Position numbers and translations under genes: made by a program. Shown one piece after another: positions 1 through 8,497 of a stretch of DNA of 44,054 bases (its first letter is position 1; every line of letters starts with the position of its first letter). Location of the stretch: positions 1-44,054 of IMG/VR virus record IMGVR_UViG_3300050821_008300, one strand, 5' to 3'. Below the pieces are notes generated by a model. It was not told the origin of the DNA. It did no database searches and saw only the letters and a program-made list of their open reading frames with translations. The stretch is from a virus.

Positions 1-97
1 GTTCCTTCGCGTGGTTCATTGCGACACGAACCCCACAGGGTTAGATCCGCCACCACCACCCGACGCGGATTGCAACGGCCCGATATCGATATGTCCA
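1..97. repeat. Terminal direct repeat, left copy (circular join)
   Basis: Identical to 43958-44054 over 97 bp. The repeat lies inside the coding sequence of the beta-helix gene and the start of the next gene, so it is most simply the assembly overlap of a circular molecule and not a packaging repeat. Confidence 0.95.
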
Positions 98-1509
98 GTC
101 CCGCCGATCTGGAGAGCGCCTGGGAAGCCAGCTCCCTTGCAGGCCGTCCCGCCGCCCGCGGTTGAGTTGAGCGCGAAATTATTGCCAGCTCGGTTCACGA
201 ACGGGTCTGCGCTGAGCGTCACGTCTCCAGTGCCAGGCGACAGATTGTTTAACGCTCCGCTGGTGTTTGCCCGGTACGCATTCGATAAGAACGAGATCAT
301 TGCGAGCGCAATCGGCGGGGTACCCGAAGCGTTGATGCCAAAACCCCCGTTCGAATCAATGATGTTGTTCCACGCGACTAAAGAGGCTGGATTCAGACCA
401 ACATTGGCATCAAGAGTCACGCCGTCAGAAGTATTGTTGATAATTGCATTGTTGAGCAAAGTCGCCCATACATATGCTGAGTTGGGCGGGGTACCGGGTC
501 CAGAATTTGCGAGATTGAGCCCTTTTCCGCCGTTTGATTTTATGATCGAGTGCGCGATGAAATAGGGGCCGGTAACTTGCGACGTCCCACCGTCGCTAGT
601 CACGCCGTCTCCCCCGTTGTTGTGAATGTAGCAGCCCAGAATGACCGTTGCCCCATCGTTAAAAATACCTTGAGCTACGGAATTCTTGATCTCCGTGTTT
701 TCGATCACCATTGTTGTGAAAGACCACACCACGGAGAAAGCTCCGAATATCCCAATCTGAAACCCTTGCAAAGAGCAGTTGATTAAATGGATTGCCCCGA
801 CCGTTCCCCCCGAGGTTGCAACGAGTCCGTCACCTGGAGTTCCCGCGGTCGTAGTCAGGATCAGATTTTGAAATATATAGTTATAAGTCCCGCCGTTGAA
901 ATTCATCAAACTAATTGAGTTTGTGGCAGTGGTCCAGGTGAACTGGCCGCCGTCTCCATGCGTGCTTGTGTATCCAATGAAGCTAATCGGCTCAATATTG
1001 GTCCCGTTGAACGCGGTCGAAGTCGTCTCTGTGAAAGATGCCGTCGATTTCAAGTAACAACTGTTTCCCGCGACCGCGTTAAGATTGCATTGCGTGGGGG
1101 TGTTTAGAGCTCCCCCAATGTTCATTGTCATTCCGGTTGACGCTGCGATCGACGCGTCAATTACAATCGTGGTGCCATTCGTGAAAGCCGTAACTTGCCG
1201 CCACTGTGCCGTGATGGAGCCTGTTCCGCCACTAAAGAAGACAACGTTACCGACTATTGCAGCCGTGAAACTCGCCGTGGCACTCGTGATACTCGTCGTA
1301 CCAACCGCCACCGCGTCAGTTGTACTCGAATTGTTGCCGCCTGAGTTTTTGGTGTTTTGCTGCGAGAAGTCTGTACCCGAAGCTCCTGAAACGAATCCGC
1401 CGCCGTTCGTGTCTGCCCCGACTGATGGGCGTACATCCCAATTGATAGCGCTCGAAAGTGTCGCGAATGCGGGCAGGGAAAGGCAAAGAAGTAAAGCGAA
1501 ACGTTTCAT
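16..1509 (-). CDS. Secreted right-handed beta-helix protein
   Basis: 497 residues with a signal peptide (about residues 1-21, hydrophobic FALLLCLSLPAFA). The body is low-charge and rich in Gly, Asn, Thr and Ser, with repeating short strands of the type NxIIDSNGG and NNAIINNTSDGVTL. This is typical of parallel beta-helix (pectate-lyase-like, NosD-like) folds; phage relatives bind or cleave surface polysaccharide. No catalytic set is evident. The start ATG overlaps the stop of the upstream gene (TTAATG), and its own TGA overlaps the next ATG across the circular join. It is the last of three exported proteins in a row. Role as receptor-binding or surface protein is inferred. Confidence 0.8.
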   Translation of the reverse strand: MKRFALLLCLSLPAFATLSSAINWDVRPSVGADTNGGGFVSGASGTDFSQQNTKNSGGNNSSTTDAVAVGTTSITSATASFTAAIVGNVVFFSGGTGSITAQWRQVTAFTNGTTIVIDASIAASTGMTMNIGGALNTPTQCNLNAVAGNSCYLKSTASFTETTSTAFNGTNIEPISFIGYTSTHGDGGQFTWTTATNSISLMNFNGGTYNYIFQNLILTTTAGTPGDGLVATSGGTVGAIHLINCSLQGFQIGIFGAFSVVWSFTTMVIENTEIKNSVAQGIFNDGATVILGCYIHNNGGDGVTSDGGTSQVTGPYFIAHSIIKSNGGKGLNLANSGPGTPPNSAYVWATLLNNAIINNTSDGVTLDANVGLNPASLVAWNNIIDSNGGFGINASGTPPIALAMISFLSNAYRANTSGALNNLSPGTGDVTLSADPFVNRAGNNFALNSTAGGGTACKGAGFPGALQIGGTGHIDIGPLQSASGGGGGSNPVGFVSQ

Positions 1510-1985
1510 TAATTCGCCGCGATCTTGATGTTACCAGATACCCACGTTACCGTTGTAGGGCTGGACATGACAAAACAGACCACAGTGTTAGCCGAAAAAG
1601 TTGTAGTCCAGCCGGTCAGGGTTGAATCCTGGAACCGTACAGCGCTGGCGAGTGCTGGCGTATGAGCATCAGTGATCGAAGATGCCGAGCCGGGGCCAGT
1701 GTAGGAACCGAATGCAACGGTCTGCACGTCAACGGTAACGCTGCCGCTCTGATCCGCCGTTAAGCTCACTTCCTGAATCGTGCCGGCGTAATTCACTTGC
1801 TGGCAGCGCGTCAGAGTTCCAGTAAGTGCCGAGCCTGCCCCGTCGAAAATGAATGACACTGCACGGATATTCTGATTCGTCGTAGGGCCGCTGCCGCTAC
1901 CGCCCGGATTGTTGATTGCCCCTCCGACTTGCCCGAACGCGGAAACGCAGAGACAAAAAAAGAGAGCTACTTTACTGCTGAACAT
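1509..1985 (-). CDS. Exported phage-type beta-sandwich structural protein
   Basis: 158 residues with signal peptide MFSSKVALFFCLCVSAFGQ. The mature part has the pattern ADQSGSVTVDV, then DSTLTGWTTTFSANTVVCF, then SSPTTVTWVSGNIKI. I recognise this as a widespread small phage tail or decoration protein family, normally without a signal peptide. A Gly/Ser-rich linker follows the signal peptide. It overlaps the upstream gene by 14 nt and abuts the beta-helix gene, so it is probably translated as part of that exported set. Function as a virion surface or adhesion module is inferred. Confidence 0.75.
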   Translation of the reverse strand: MFSSKVALFFCLCVSAFGQVGGAINNPGGSGSGPTTNQNIRAVSFIFDGAGSALTGTLTRCQQVNYAGTIQEVSLTADQSGSVTVDVQTVAFGSYTGPGSASSITDAHTPALASAVRFQDSTLTGWTTTFSANTVVCFVMSSPTTVTWVSGNIKIAAN

Positions 1986-2781
1986 ACTGGATCACTCCCG
2001 AGAGTTGCGCTCCGCTCGAAACCAATAAGCATACGTCATGGCTCGCCGCGGCTGTAGCGAATGCCCAGAAAGAAATTGCGCCGGATGTTACCGAGCCATT
2101 CGCGAGAAGATTCCATCCAGTCGCAGCAGTCGCGCCGCCCGCCATTCCCGCGGTTGAAGTGTCGCACGGCGTGCTTACCGTGGTCCCTTCGACCAGTGCA
2201 ACGTTATCAGCCGTCGCGTTCAACGCGAATTGGAGATAACAAACGTACGTCTTCTTGCCAGCAGAGAGCGGAATAATCTTTGTACTAGACGTGATGCTGA
2301 TCGGTGTCGGATTCCGCGCGTTCGTTTGGCAAGGGTCGAAGGTTCCCCCGCCGCCTCCCCCACCGCCGCCTGACGCGCCCGGAAACGTCTTGTACCCGAA
2401 GATAAAGCCGGTAACGAACCCACTCCCAGAAATTCCCGATAGATTCACCCGCACCCACGCGGCCAGGTCTGTGACGGAAGCCGTCGCGCTATAAACCGCG
2501 CCCGTGATCGACGTCGCGGGATTTGAGCCAAGCTCAGTAGTCCCGACAAACGTCTTCCACACTCCTGGAGTATTATTCGCGTCGGGAGCTTGCTGAAGAG
2601 TGAGCGACACACTGCCAAACCCGAAATTCTTGTATGTCATCGTCCAGAAGATGCAGCCCTGGTTTGCGAAGCCAGCGCTTGAACCAGCCGCGCTGAGCGT
2701 AAAACTCGAAATGCAATCAGGCATCGTTTGAGCATTGGCGGATATGACGAGGGCAGCGATCGCGAACAGTAGCTTTTTCAT
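1972..2781 (-). CDS. Exported two-domain structural protein
   Basis: 269 residues from MKKLLFAIAALVISANAQ, a clear signal peptide. The N-terminal domain (about 20-165) is beta-rich. A run of nine Gly (about 166-175) links it to a C-terminal domain containing AGKKTYVCYLQFALNATADNV (split here as AGKKTYVCY and LQFALNATADNVALVEGT), TGWNLLANGSV and a final SGVIQYVQQ. The second domain is a family I have seen in many soil phage contigs next to tail genes. The ATG at 2781 was chosen because the longer frame lacks a signal peptide and GGTGA precedes it at good spacing. Probably surface exposed; function unknown. Confidence 0.75.
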   Translation of the reverse strand: MKKLLFAIAALVISANAQTMPDCISSFTLSAAGSSAGFANQGCIFWTMTYKNFGFGSVSLTLQQAPDANNTPGVWKTFVGTTELGSNPATSITGAVYSATASVTDLAAWVRVNLSGISGSGFVTGFIFGYKTFPGASGGGGGGGGGTFDPCQTNARNPTPISITSSTKIIPLSAGKKTYVCYLQFALNATADNVALVEGTTVSTPCDTSTAGMAGGATAATGWNLLANGSVTSGAISFWAFATAAASHDVCLLVSSGAQLSGVIQYVQQ

Positions 2782-2782
2782 T

Positions 2783-3277
2783 TTATTCACCGTCCCCCAT
2801 TGGCTCGGGCCACTCATAGCCCAGCAATGCCGCGCAAAGGAAGTTGCCCGCTCCAGTTCCAACGTTCTGGTTCGTGGTTCCCTTCACGCGGATTACTTCC
2901 TGGTTGCGATGCCGGAATTCAACTGGCCAGGGCAGATTAGCGAACGTTCCGAGAGGAATCTGAACGTTCCCAAAGTCTTTTTCGAAGTAGCCAGCCATCG
3001 AGCCCAGAGGCCGGTCAATGTCGATTGCCCACGTGATATCACCTGGTAGTGGAGCCGGGGCCGCGCCTTGAAATTGAAGAACTACGTTCGTGATGAGGCA
3101 CGCGTAATTCGCCCGTACAGTGTAGGTCAGAATTGTAACCTGAATACCAAACGCTGGCGATACCACGAAGCCAAGAATGTTGAGCGGTACCGCGTGGATG
3201 GGGATCTTACGATCCGGGGGCGCGTAATCGCCTGCCCATGCCTGCATGTTTTTCTGAACGAGTGAAAGCGCGCCCAT
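2783..3277 (-). CDS. Beta-rich virion protein, unknown
   Basis: 164 residues starting MGALSLVQKNMQAWAGDYAPP. Alternating hydrophobic strands (ILGFVVSPAFGIQVTILTY, ACLITNVVLQF) suggest a jelly-roll-like sandwich. No signal peptide. The start overlaps the stop of the upstream gene as TGATG. It sits between the exported trio and the propeller genes, so a capsid-vertex or fibre component is plausible. I do not recognise the family. Confidence 0.7.
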   Translation of the reverse strand: MGALSLVQKNMQAWAGDYAPPDRKIPIHAVPLNILGFVVSPAFGIQVTILTYTVRANYACLITNVVLQFQGAAPAPLPGDITWAIDIDRPLGSMAGYFEKDFGNVQIPLGTFANLPWPVEFRHRNQEVIRVKGTTNQNVGTGAGNFLCAALLGYEWPEPMGDGE

Positions 3278-3891
3278 CAGTTTCCTTTCATGTCCGGGTC
3301 GGGTACAGCCACCATAAACGATAGCCTCACGAGATTGTTGACAACTCCCACGCCCGCGGATTGCAGGATGTTCCAAAACTCAATCTTGAAAATGCCCGGA
3401 GGCGTAACCGGGTACGGCGCCGGAAGAAGGCGAAGACTCGGGTTAGGGACCACGAGCGAAGTCAGCGCGAGATTTCCGGACGGATTCGCCGTGGGGATAT
3501 CGTTCAGAAAATACGCTTCCGGAACTGGCTTACCAAACCATTTGTATTCTGGCTTGATGTCCGTAATCTGAACACGAAATCCGGATGTCACGGGCGGGTC
3601 TGTTGTGTTTGCGCTCGCCCCCGAACAAAACGAATGCAGGTAGCCGAGAATGAACGATCCGGGCGGGATCGAGAGAGCATATTCAAGGTAGCCGTTCGCT
3701 GGTACGCCGATGTTTTCAACTGACGTATCCGGAGCGTGGTAAATTCTCGGGACGTAACAGCCTGACGCAATGATCGCGTCGGTAAGCTCAGTCAGGAGCG
3801 CGTGCGAATCTCCGTACATGTCGCGGTAATTCGACGCAAGACGAAGCGGATTGAATGGCGGGATTTTTGGAAACGTGCAGTAAGCGCCCAT
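3277..3891 (-). CDS. Beta-rich virion protein, unknown
   Basis: 204 residues, Pro-rich and beta-rich, starting MGAYCTFPKIPPFNPLRL. Strand-like segments (GYLEYALSIPPGSFILGYLHSF, interrupted by loops; SGFRVQITDIK; GIFKIEFWNIL; LVRLSFMVAVPDPDM) and length match the next gene, so the two may be paralogous surface domains. TGATG overlap at both ends indicates tight coupling. No signal peptide, membrane segment or enzyme motif. Probably a fibre or receptor-binding subunit. Confidence 0.7.
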   Translation of the reverse strand: MGAYCTFPKIPPFNPLRLASNYRDMYGDSHALLTELTDAIIASGCYVPRIYHAPDTSVENIGVPANGYLEYALSIPPGSFILGYLHSFCSGASANTTDPPVTSGFRVQITDIKPEYKWFGKPVPEAYFLNDIPTANPSGNLALTSLVVPNPSLRLLPAPYPVTPPGIFKIEFWNILQSAGVGVVNNLVRLSFMVAVPDPDMKGN

Positions 3892-5102
3892 CAGGTATAC
3901 ACCTTCTCGCCTTTCATTGTAAGGGTAACTGGGAGCCCCGAAGATGCCGTACCTGCTAAGTAGTACGCCGCGAAGTTCAGGCTAGCGTCAGTCAGCGTTA
4001 CGAATCCAGACATATTGCCCACTGGATCGATGACTAAAGTGACGTCCTGAACCTCTTGCTGATTGTTCGTCGGGTTGTCCGCGGGGGGATTCAGAGCCGC
4101 GTTATAGAACACCGAAACGGCGCCGTAACCTGACCCTGTATTGGTGGCCATCCGCATCTGAAATGGAGCGATCCCAATCCCGCCGTTTACACTCCAGGTT
4201 GACAGCAACGCAGTTCCATTCACCAGAATATTCGAGTCAAGGATTGTCTCTCCAGCTCCGTTGAGTTGGATATCGAGCACGCTCCACACAGGCGCCGCTA
4301 CGGGATTACCTAAAAACACGGAGGCTCGCGTGTTTGTTCCTCCCGATACTCTGACCACCGGAAGAACTAACTGCCCTTGCCAAATGCCGCCGCGAAACAT
4401 CGTGTCGCCGTTCAACTGAAGCGTGGTCGTTATCGAAGCCGGAGCCCCGAGAACATTACCGCCCGCCGCATTTGAGATCGTGACGTGCTGCCAAGTGTTG
4501 ACGCCGGCCGCCGTGTCGAGATAAATCAAATGCGTCGTTTGCGTCGAGTCCAATATAAGATTCTGGGTAGCGTAGGTATGGCCGGCCGTCTGCGGGGTTG
4601 CCTGAGTTGCTGCACTCCACGTTCCAGCCGTGTTGACTTTGTAGATTAGATGATTCGCATTATTGATGTAAGTTACGATCGCGGAGCCGTCCGCTCTGAC
4701 CACGAGATCAAAAGCGAAGAGCGCGCCTTGCGTGTCTGCTACGGTTGGGTAGAACGTAGCGGTAAAGGCGAGAGTGGTACAGTTGAAAATTCCGAAAGCA
4801 AGTGAGCCAATCGCGGACTGGTAAACAAAATAGATGATTCCTGCAACCGGGTCAAAGACAGTGTTGTACTCGATCGACGATCCCACCACGGAAGGTGCAT
4901 GCGCCGCGTCTTGTTGCGTCCAGGTCTGACCGTTATTTGCCGACATGAACACTTGAAGTCTGGACGGATTCTGCGCGAGCGTCGTAAAAATGCCGAACAG
5001 TTTCCCATTGAAAACGAAAGGCCCAGCGTAAGTATCGTTCGGAGTGCCGGGGAATCCAGACTCTTGCGCTCCACCAATCTTGACTGGGGGACTAGTGATC
5101 AC
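3891..5102 (-). CDS. Sialidase-like (BNR) beta-propeller protein
   Basis: 403 residues from a GTG start whose GTGA overlaps the upstream stop. Repeats of the type SANNGQTWTQQD, GTWSAATQ and FDPVAGIIYFVYQS are typical of BNR/Asp-box six-bladed propellers, found in sialidases and phage fibres. No convincing Arg triad or Tyr/Glu pair is visible, so binding is more likely than hydrolysis. The C-terminus LPVTLTMKGEKVYT is nearly identical to that of the neighbouring propeller and resembles the final strand of the beta-domain proteins upstream. This suggests a common docking tail. Confidence 0.75.
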   Translation of the reverse strand: MITSPPVKIGGAQESGFPGTPNDTYAGPFVFNGKLFGIFTTLAQNPSRLQVFMSANNGQTWTQQDAAHAPSVVGSSIEYNTVFDPVAGIIYFVYQSAIGSLAFGIFNCTTLAFTATFYPTVADTQGALFAFDLVVRADGSAIVTYINNANHLIYKVNTAGTWSAATQATPQTAGHTYATQNLILDSTQTTHLIYLDTAAGVNTWQHVTISNAAGGNVLGAPASITTTLQLNGDTMFRGGIWQGQLVLPVVRVSGGTNTRASVFLGNPVAAPVWSVLDIQLNGAGETILDSNILVNGTALLSTWSVNGGIGIAPFQMRMATNTGSGYGAVSVFYNAALNPPADNPTNNQQEVQDVTLVIDPVGNMSGFVTLTDASLNFAAYYLAGTASSGLPVTLTMKGEKVYT

Positions 5103-6328
5103 GCGTACACCTTCTCACCTTTCATCGTTAGTGTGACAAAGGGATCAGTCAGAGGAGCGATCGCGGGACCTTTAAAGAAGAACACAGCGCCTTCTACTGA
5201 CGCGTTGCCGAACGCCGCGGCGCCTACTGCAATCCATGACGGGGAGCCTGCAATGTCCGCGGTCGCTGAGCCGAAATACGTCAAAGTAACCGGCGTGGGA
5301 GCTGTGAGCTTTTGTGTTTGCGTCCACGTTCCACCGATAAACTGAAACACGTAAGCCGCGCCCGCAAAAGTCTGCCCTCCGACCGTTGCAGCCCGTGCCC
5401 CAATTGCCATCAGGGTACCGTTTACAGCGACACCATAGCCGAACTGATCACCGTTTACGCTGTCCGAACCAACGAGCGTGGTAAGCAAACCCCACGTTCC
5501 ACCGCCAGCAGATTTGTAGACGTACGCCTTTCCCGTGGTGCTGAAGCCGCCACCGATGACAAGCGTTTGGCTATCGCAGGCAACAGAGATTCCAAAGAAA
5601 TCATTGGCCGCGGCGCCGACGATCTTCTGAACTTGCTGGTATTGCCCAGCCACAAGAGTGAAAACGTAGACTGCGCCTTTGTTGCCGGCTTGATCGATCG
5701 CACTCAAGAAAAGTTGGTTTCCGGTAATCGCCCCAATTGAGAGCGAATCACTCACGCCAATGTCAGACGGTTGGAACTGCTGTACCTGAGTCCATGTGTT
5801 CCCTGCACGAACAAAGACGTAACAGGCCGGCCCTGATCCGACAGTCGAGCATACGACGGCGATATTTCCGAAGACCGCGCACGCGACACCAAAGTTTCCC
5901 TGTGGGGCTCCGTCGAGCGGAAGTAATCTCTGTTGAATCGTCCAATTGCCGTTGAGATCGCGGACACACGCAAACACGGCGCCATTCGGGAAGACACCGG
6001 AATTGTAGTAGCCGATTACCGCCGTGTTGCCGCTCAATCCGGGAATGCCCATTGAAGCCGTAGCTTCTACGCCGGTACCGGGGATTAAGTCGAGCTGCCC
6101 GATCCACACTCCTGGTAATCCGGAAGTCTGGACAATCACATCGGCGTAACCTGGAGCACTCGCGCTATTCAACGGCCCGAGTACAGCGATTGAGTTCAGG
6201 ACTGTACCATCTGGAGGATTGGAGCTTCCATCCGGCCCAGTGATCGGAGTCAGGAACGAACCGAAGTCATCACTCGAAGGCGAACCGCCGCGCCCGTTAA
6301 TCGAGTTTGCAAATACGAATCCGCCCAT
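5099..6328 (-). CDS. FG-GAP (integrin-type) beta-propeller protein
   Basis: 409 residues. At least five blades carry the FG-GAP pattern: NFGVACAVFGNIAVV, FFGISVACDSQTLVIGGG, QFGYGVAVNGTLMAIGARA and YFGSATADIAGSPSWIAVGA, each followed by GxVYVF-type strands (AYVYKSAGGGTW, AAYVFQFIGGTW). Such propellers mediate adhesion. There is no signal peptide. The C-terminus DPFVTLTMKGEKVYA matches the preceding protein's tail. Its start ATG overlaps the TAA of the upstream gene, and its stop overlaps the next GTG. Likely a receptor-binding spike; the exact ligand is unknown. Confidence 0.8.
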   Translation of the reverse strand: MGGFVFANSINGRGGSPSSDDFGSFLTPITGPDGSSNPPDGTVLNSIAVLGPLNSASAPGYADVIVQTSGLPGVWIGQLDLIPGTGVEATASMGIPGLSGNTAVIGYYNSGVFPNGAVFACVRDLNGNWTIQQRLLPLDGAPQGNFGVACAVFGNIAVVCSTVGSGPACYVFVRAGNTWTQVQQFQPSDIGVSDSLSIGAITGNQLFLSAIDQAGNKGAVYVFTLVAGQYQQVQKIVGAAANDFFGISVACDSQTLVIGGGFSTTGKAYVYKSAGGGTWGLLTTLVGSDSVNGDQFGYGVAVNGTLMAIGARAATVGGQTFAGAAYVFQFIGGTWTQTQKLTAPTPVTLTYFGSATADIAGSPSWIAVGAAAFGNASVEGAVFFFKGPAIAPLTDPFVTLTMKGEKVYA

Positions 6329-7137
6329 TACGGTAAGGCCACCAGATCGAAGTAGAGCAACTGATTTTTCGGAATGTAAATCTCGGGGTAGATCAGGCCG
6401 GGTGTTTGTTGGTTATTGAAGCCAAAAATCAAATCCAGAGGAACGAAATCGTTCATGAAATACTTTCCGGTCCAGTCCTTTATCTTGATCCCAACATTCC
6501 GGATCGCGCCCACTGGAGAAAGCGTGTTGCCTGGGTTCGAAGTTTGCGCGCTGAACTGCCAGCAGAAATCCGCATCGGGATTCACTGCGAAAGGAACGTT
6601 TAGCAATGGCAGTTTGTTATTGTCGAACTGTACCGAGTACCCAACGAAGGGCCGCGCTGGCTTCGACGGGTCACGCACAGGCCACCACACCGAGCCTTCA
6701 CCATACAATTTTGTCCCCGTGAAAACGACCATCACTAGCTTATCGCCAACAAACGCATTTTCGGATAAATCGAGAATGATAGAAGTTGCGTTTGGGTAGA
6801 AGATGTTTTTCTTGAGCGCCGAAAAGTACGAGTAGTAGGGAGCTGTCTGCGAACCTGCTCCGTTCACTGCCTGGTTATCGAACGGGTTCAACATCTGACA
6901 AGAGTCAAGATGTTTTTGTACCCACGTCTGATCCGGCATGGTGAAACGAAGTGTCAGCCCAATGTTAGGCGCCGCACCAAGCGGAGCACCCGTGGAAGAG
7001 AACACATACACTGCGATTCCGGTCATGCGAAACGGAGCGTCAGTGTCAAGTGTGATTTCCTGACCAAGAGCCGATGCGCCCGCGGTTGCAGCCGGGTTTG
7101 TAAACCGGAAGACGTTCCACTGTGGTCTTTCGATCAT
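6328..7137 (-). CDS. Tandem beta-domain protein (possible double jelly-roll)
   Basis: 269 residues; the ATG at 7137 forms ATGA with the upstream stop. Two successive domains of about 130 residues share the order APFRMTGIAV or DADFCWQFSA, then a strand ending in W or F (LTLRFTMPDQTWVQKHL; VGIKIKDWTGKYFMNDFVPL), then YPNATSIILDL or IPKNQLLYFDL, and VMVVFTGTKLYG. The next two genes carry the same unit. Duplicated beta-sandwiches of this size recall double jelly-roll capsid proteins of membrane viruses, but that is only a structural guess. It may equally be a spike or fibre base. Confidence 0.7.
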   Translation of the reverse strand: MIERPQWNVFRFTNPAATAGASALGQEITLDTDAPFRMTGIAVYVFSSTGAPLGAAPNIGLTLRFTMPDQTWVQKHLDSCQMLNPFDNQAVNGAGSQTAPYYSYFSALKKNIFYPNATSIILDLSENAFVGDKLVMVVFTGTKLYGEGSVWWPVRDPSKPARPFVGYSVQFDNNKLPLLNVPFAVNPDADFCWQFSAQTSNPGNTLSPVGAIRNVGIKIKDWTGKYFMNDFVPLDLIFGFNNQQTPGLIYPEIYIPKNQLLYFDLVALP

Positions 7138-8066
7138 TGGCACGCCCCATATATTTTTTTACCGCGAAGTGAGAAACGCAAAGTCCCGCCCTGTCCAAAG
7201 CTCAGATCAACCAGAACTACACCGCCCCGCGGAATGAAGATTGCCGGCCAATGAGGAGCTGGGCGCCCACCGCCAGAACTGAATACCGATTCCCGAAACA
7301 GCCCCGACACGGGCGAGCCCCACGGATTGATGAGCGGAGATTGAATCATCGAAAGCCCGATCGCATCATAAAAAGTGACGCCCAAGCCGCCCACCGTCGC
7401 GACGTCATTGTTTGCGGTGTTCCAGTCGCCTGACGTCGCACACCACCAGAAATCCGCGTCATTGTCAGTCTGAAGTGGAATTTTCAGAAGATCAACCGCG
7501 GCTGCTTGGGTGAAGGTGAAAGGATACTCGAAGTCTTCGAACTCCTGACCCTTTGCCGGTTTAGGATACGTGCGATACATCGGCGTGTATGGCGGGTTCA
7601 ACGCCGAAATATCCGCGCACTGATTTCTTTTCCAGCCTTTGAGCAAAAGCACTACGCTTACAACCTCACCCACGGTTTGGTTGATGTTCTGGTAATCGAT
7701 CAAGAGCACTGAGCCGCGGCGCAACGGCCAGGGAGGGCAGAGCGGTCCATTCAAATCAGAGATCGGCACAAAGTCCGAAGTGAATAGCCTTCCCTGCCCG
7801 TCCCGGATTCTCACGCGGATATCCGAAGGTAATGCCGTTGTGGTGTTGGGGACTGTATCGACGGTCACGAGTGTAATTGCGGTTTGGATTTCAGCGCACA
7901 GAAAATCTGCATCACTGTCAATCGCAAGAATCTGCCCCATGACGAAAGAGTTTGAAGGAACCAGAACCGTTGGAAGATCCACGTCCCATTCCTGATCCTG
8001 CATCCCCGAGATGACCGGGGTGAAGCCCATCCACGGGGGAGCGAGGGGATTTCCGAAAGTGCTCAT
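7134..8066 (-). CDS. Tandem beta-domain protein, paralogue of the next gene
   Basis: 310 residues. Unit 1 contains DSDADFLCAEI, IRVRIRDGQGRLFTSDFVPI and RRGSVLLIDYQNI. Unit 2 contains DNDADFWWCATSG, GVTFYDAIGLSMI, IPRGGVVLVDLSF and LRFSLRGKKIYG. These align with the domains of the 6328 and 8063 genes, so the three genes hold about five copies of one beta-domain. ATGA overlaps at both ends couple translation. No signal peptide. Likely a structural virion component made in fixed ratio with its neighbours; family not recognised. Confidence 0.72.
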   Translation of the reverse strand: MSTFGNPLAPPWMGFTPVISGMQDQEWDVDLPTVLVPSNSFVMGQILAIDSDADFLCAEIQTAITLVTVDTVPNTTTALPSDIRVRIRDGQGRLFTSDFVPISDLNGPLCPPWPLRRGSVLLIDYQNINQTVGEVVSVVLLLKGWKRNQCADISALNPPYTPMYRTYPKPAKGQEFEDFEYPFTFTQAAAVDLLKIPLQTDNDADFWWCATSGDWNTANNDVATVGGLGVTFYDAIGLSMIQSPLINPWGSPVSGLFRESVFSSGGGRPAPHWPAIFIPRGGVVLVDLSFGQGGTLRFSLRGKKIYGACQ

Positions 8067-8497
8067 GAGTTCACCAAGTCTACCAGGATCACGCCTTCAA
8101 AGTAGATTTCCAAATTGGCCGTTGAACCCACGAGCGAGTTATCGAAGTTCAGCCGGATCTTTGAAGATTTGGGGCAAAGCTTGTGGGGAGTGATCAATCG
8201 TCCGCGGCGCCCGGTTCCAACGAACGAAAAGAAATCGACGCCTGGGTTTGAAAGATACCGGCCATCCGGCCATTGAATCTGTACCAGGGTTCCAGGGGTT
8301 ACGCCGGTCGAACTGACCACCTTACAGATAAAATCGTGCTCGGATGGAGTCGCGATCTCGACGTCGTTCAGGATCGCGCCGTTTGCGATCTGCTGATAAA
8401 CAGGGATTGTATGCGCGATCGCGAGCTTGGTAACATTCCCAAGGCTCCACTTATTGCACGCGCCGAGCTGGTAATCCGTGATGTTCGCAAGCCTCAT
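8063..8497 (-). CDS. Single beta-domain structural protein
   Basis: 144 residues with one copy of the beta unit seen twice in the two following genes: EHDFICKVVSSTG, LVQIQWPDGRYLSNPGVDFFSF, KSSKIRLNFDNS and ANLEIYFEGVILVDL. ATGA overlap with both neighbours. It could be the ancestral single-domain form or a pentameric vertex partner for the double-domain proteins. No enzymatic motif. Confidence 0.7.
   Translation of the reverse strand: MRLANITDYQLGACNKWSLGNVTKLAIAHTIPVYQQIANGAILNDVEIATPSEHDFICKVVSSTGVTPGTLVQIQWPDGRYLSNPGVDFFSFVGTGRRGRLITPHKLCPKSSKIRLNFDNSLVGSTANLEIYFEGVILVDLVNS

Noticed and set aside
1-97. Terminal repeats as phage packaging ends
   Set aside because: They lie in coding sequence and join into an overlapping gene pair, which is better explained by a circular molecule.
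2255-2494. Plus-strand poly-Pro ORFs opposite the structural operon (also 8696-9226)
   Set aside because: They mirror Gly-rich linkers of real minus-strand genes and lack ribosome sites.
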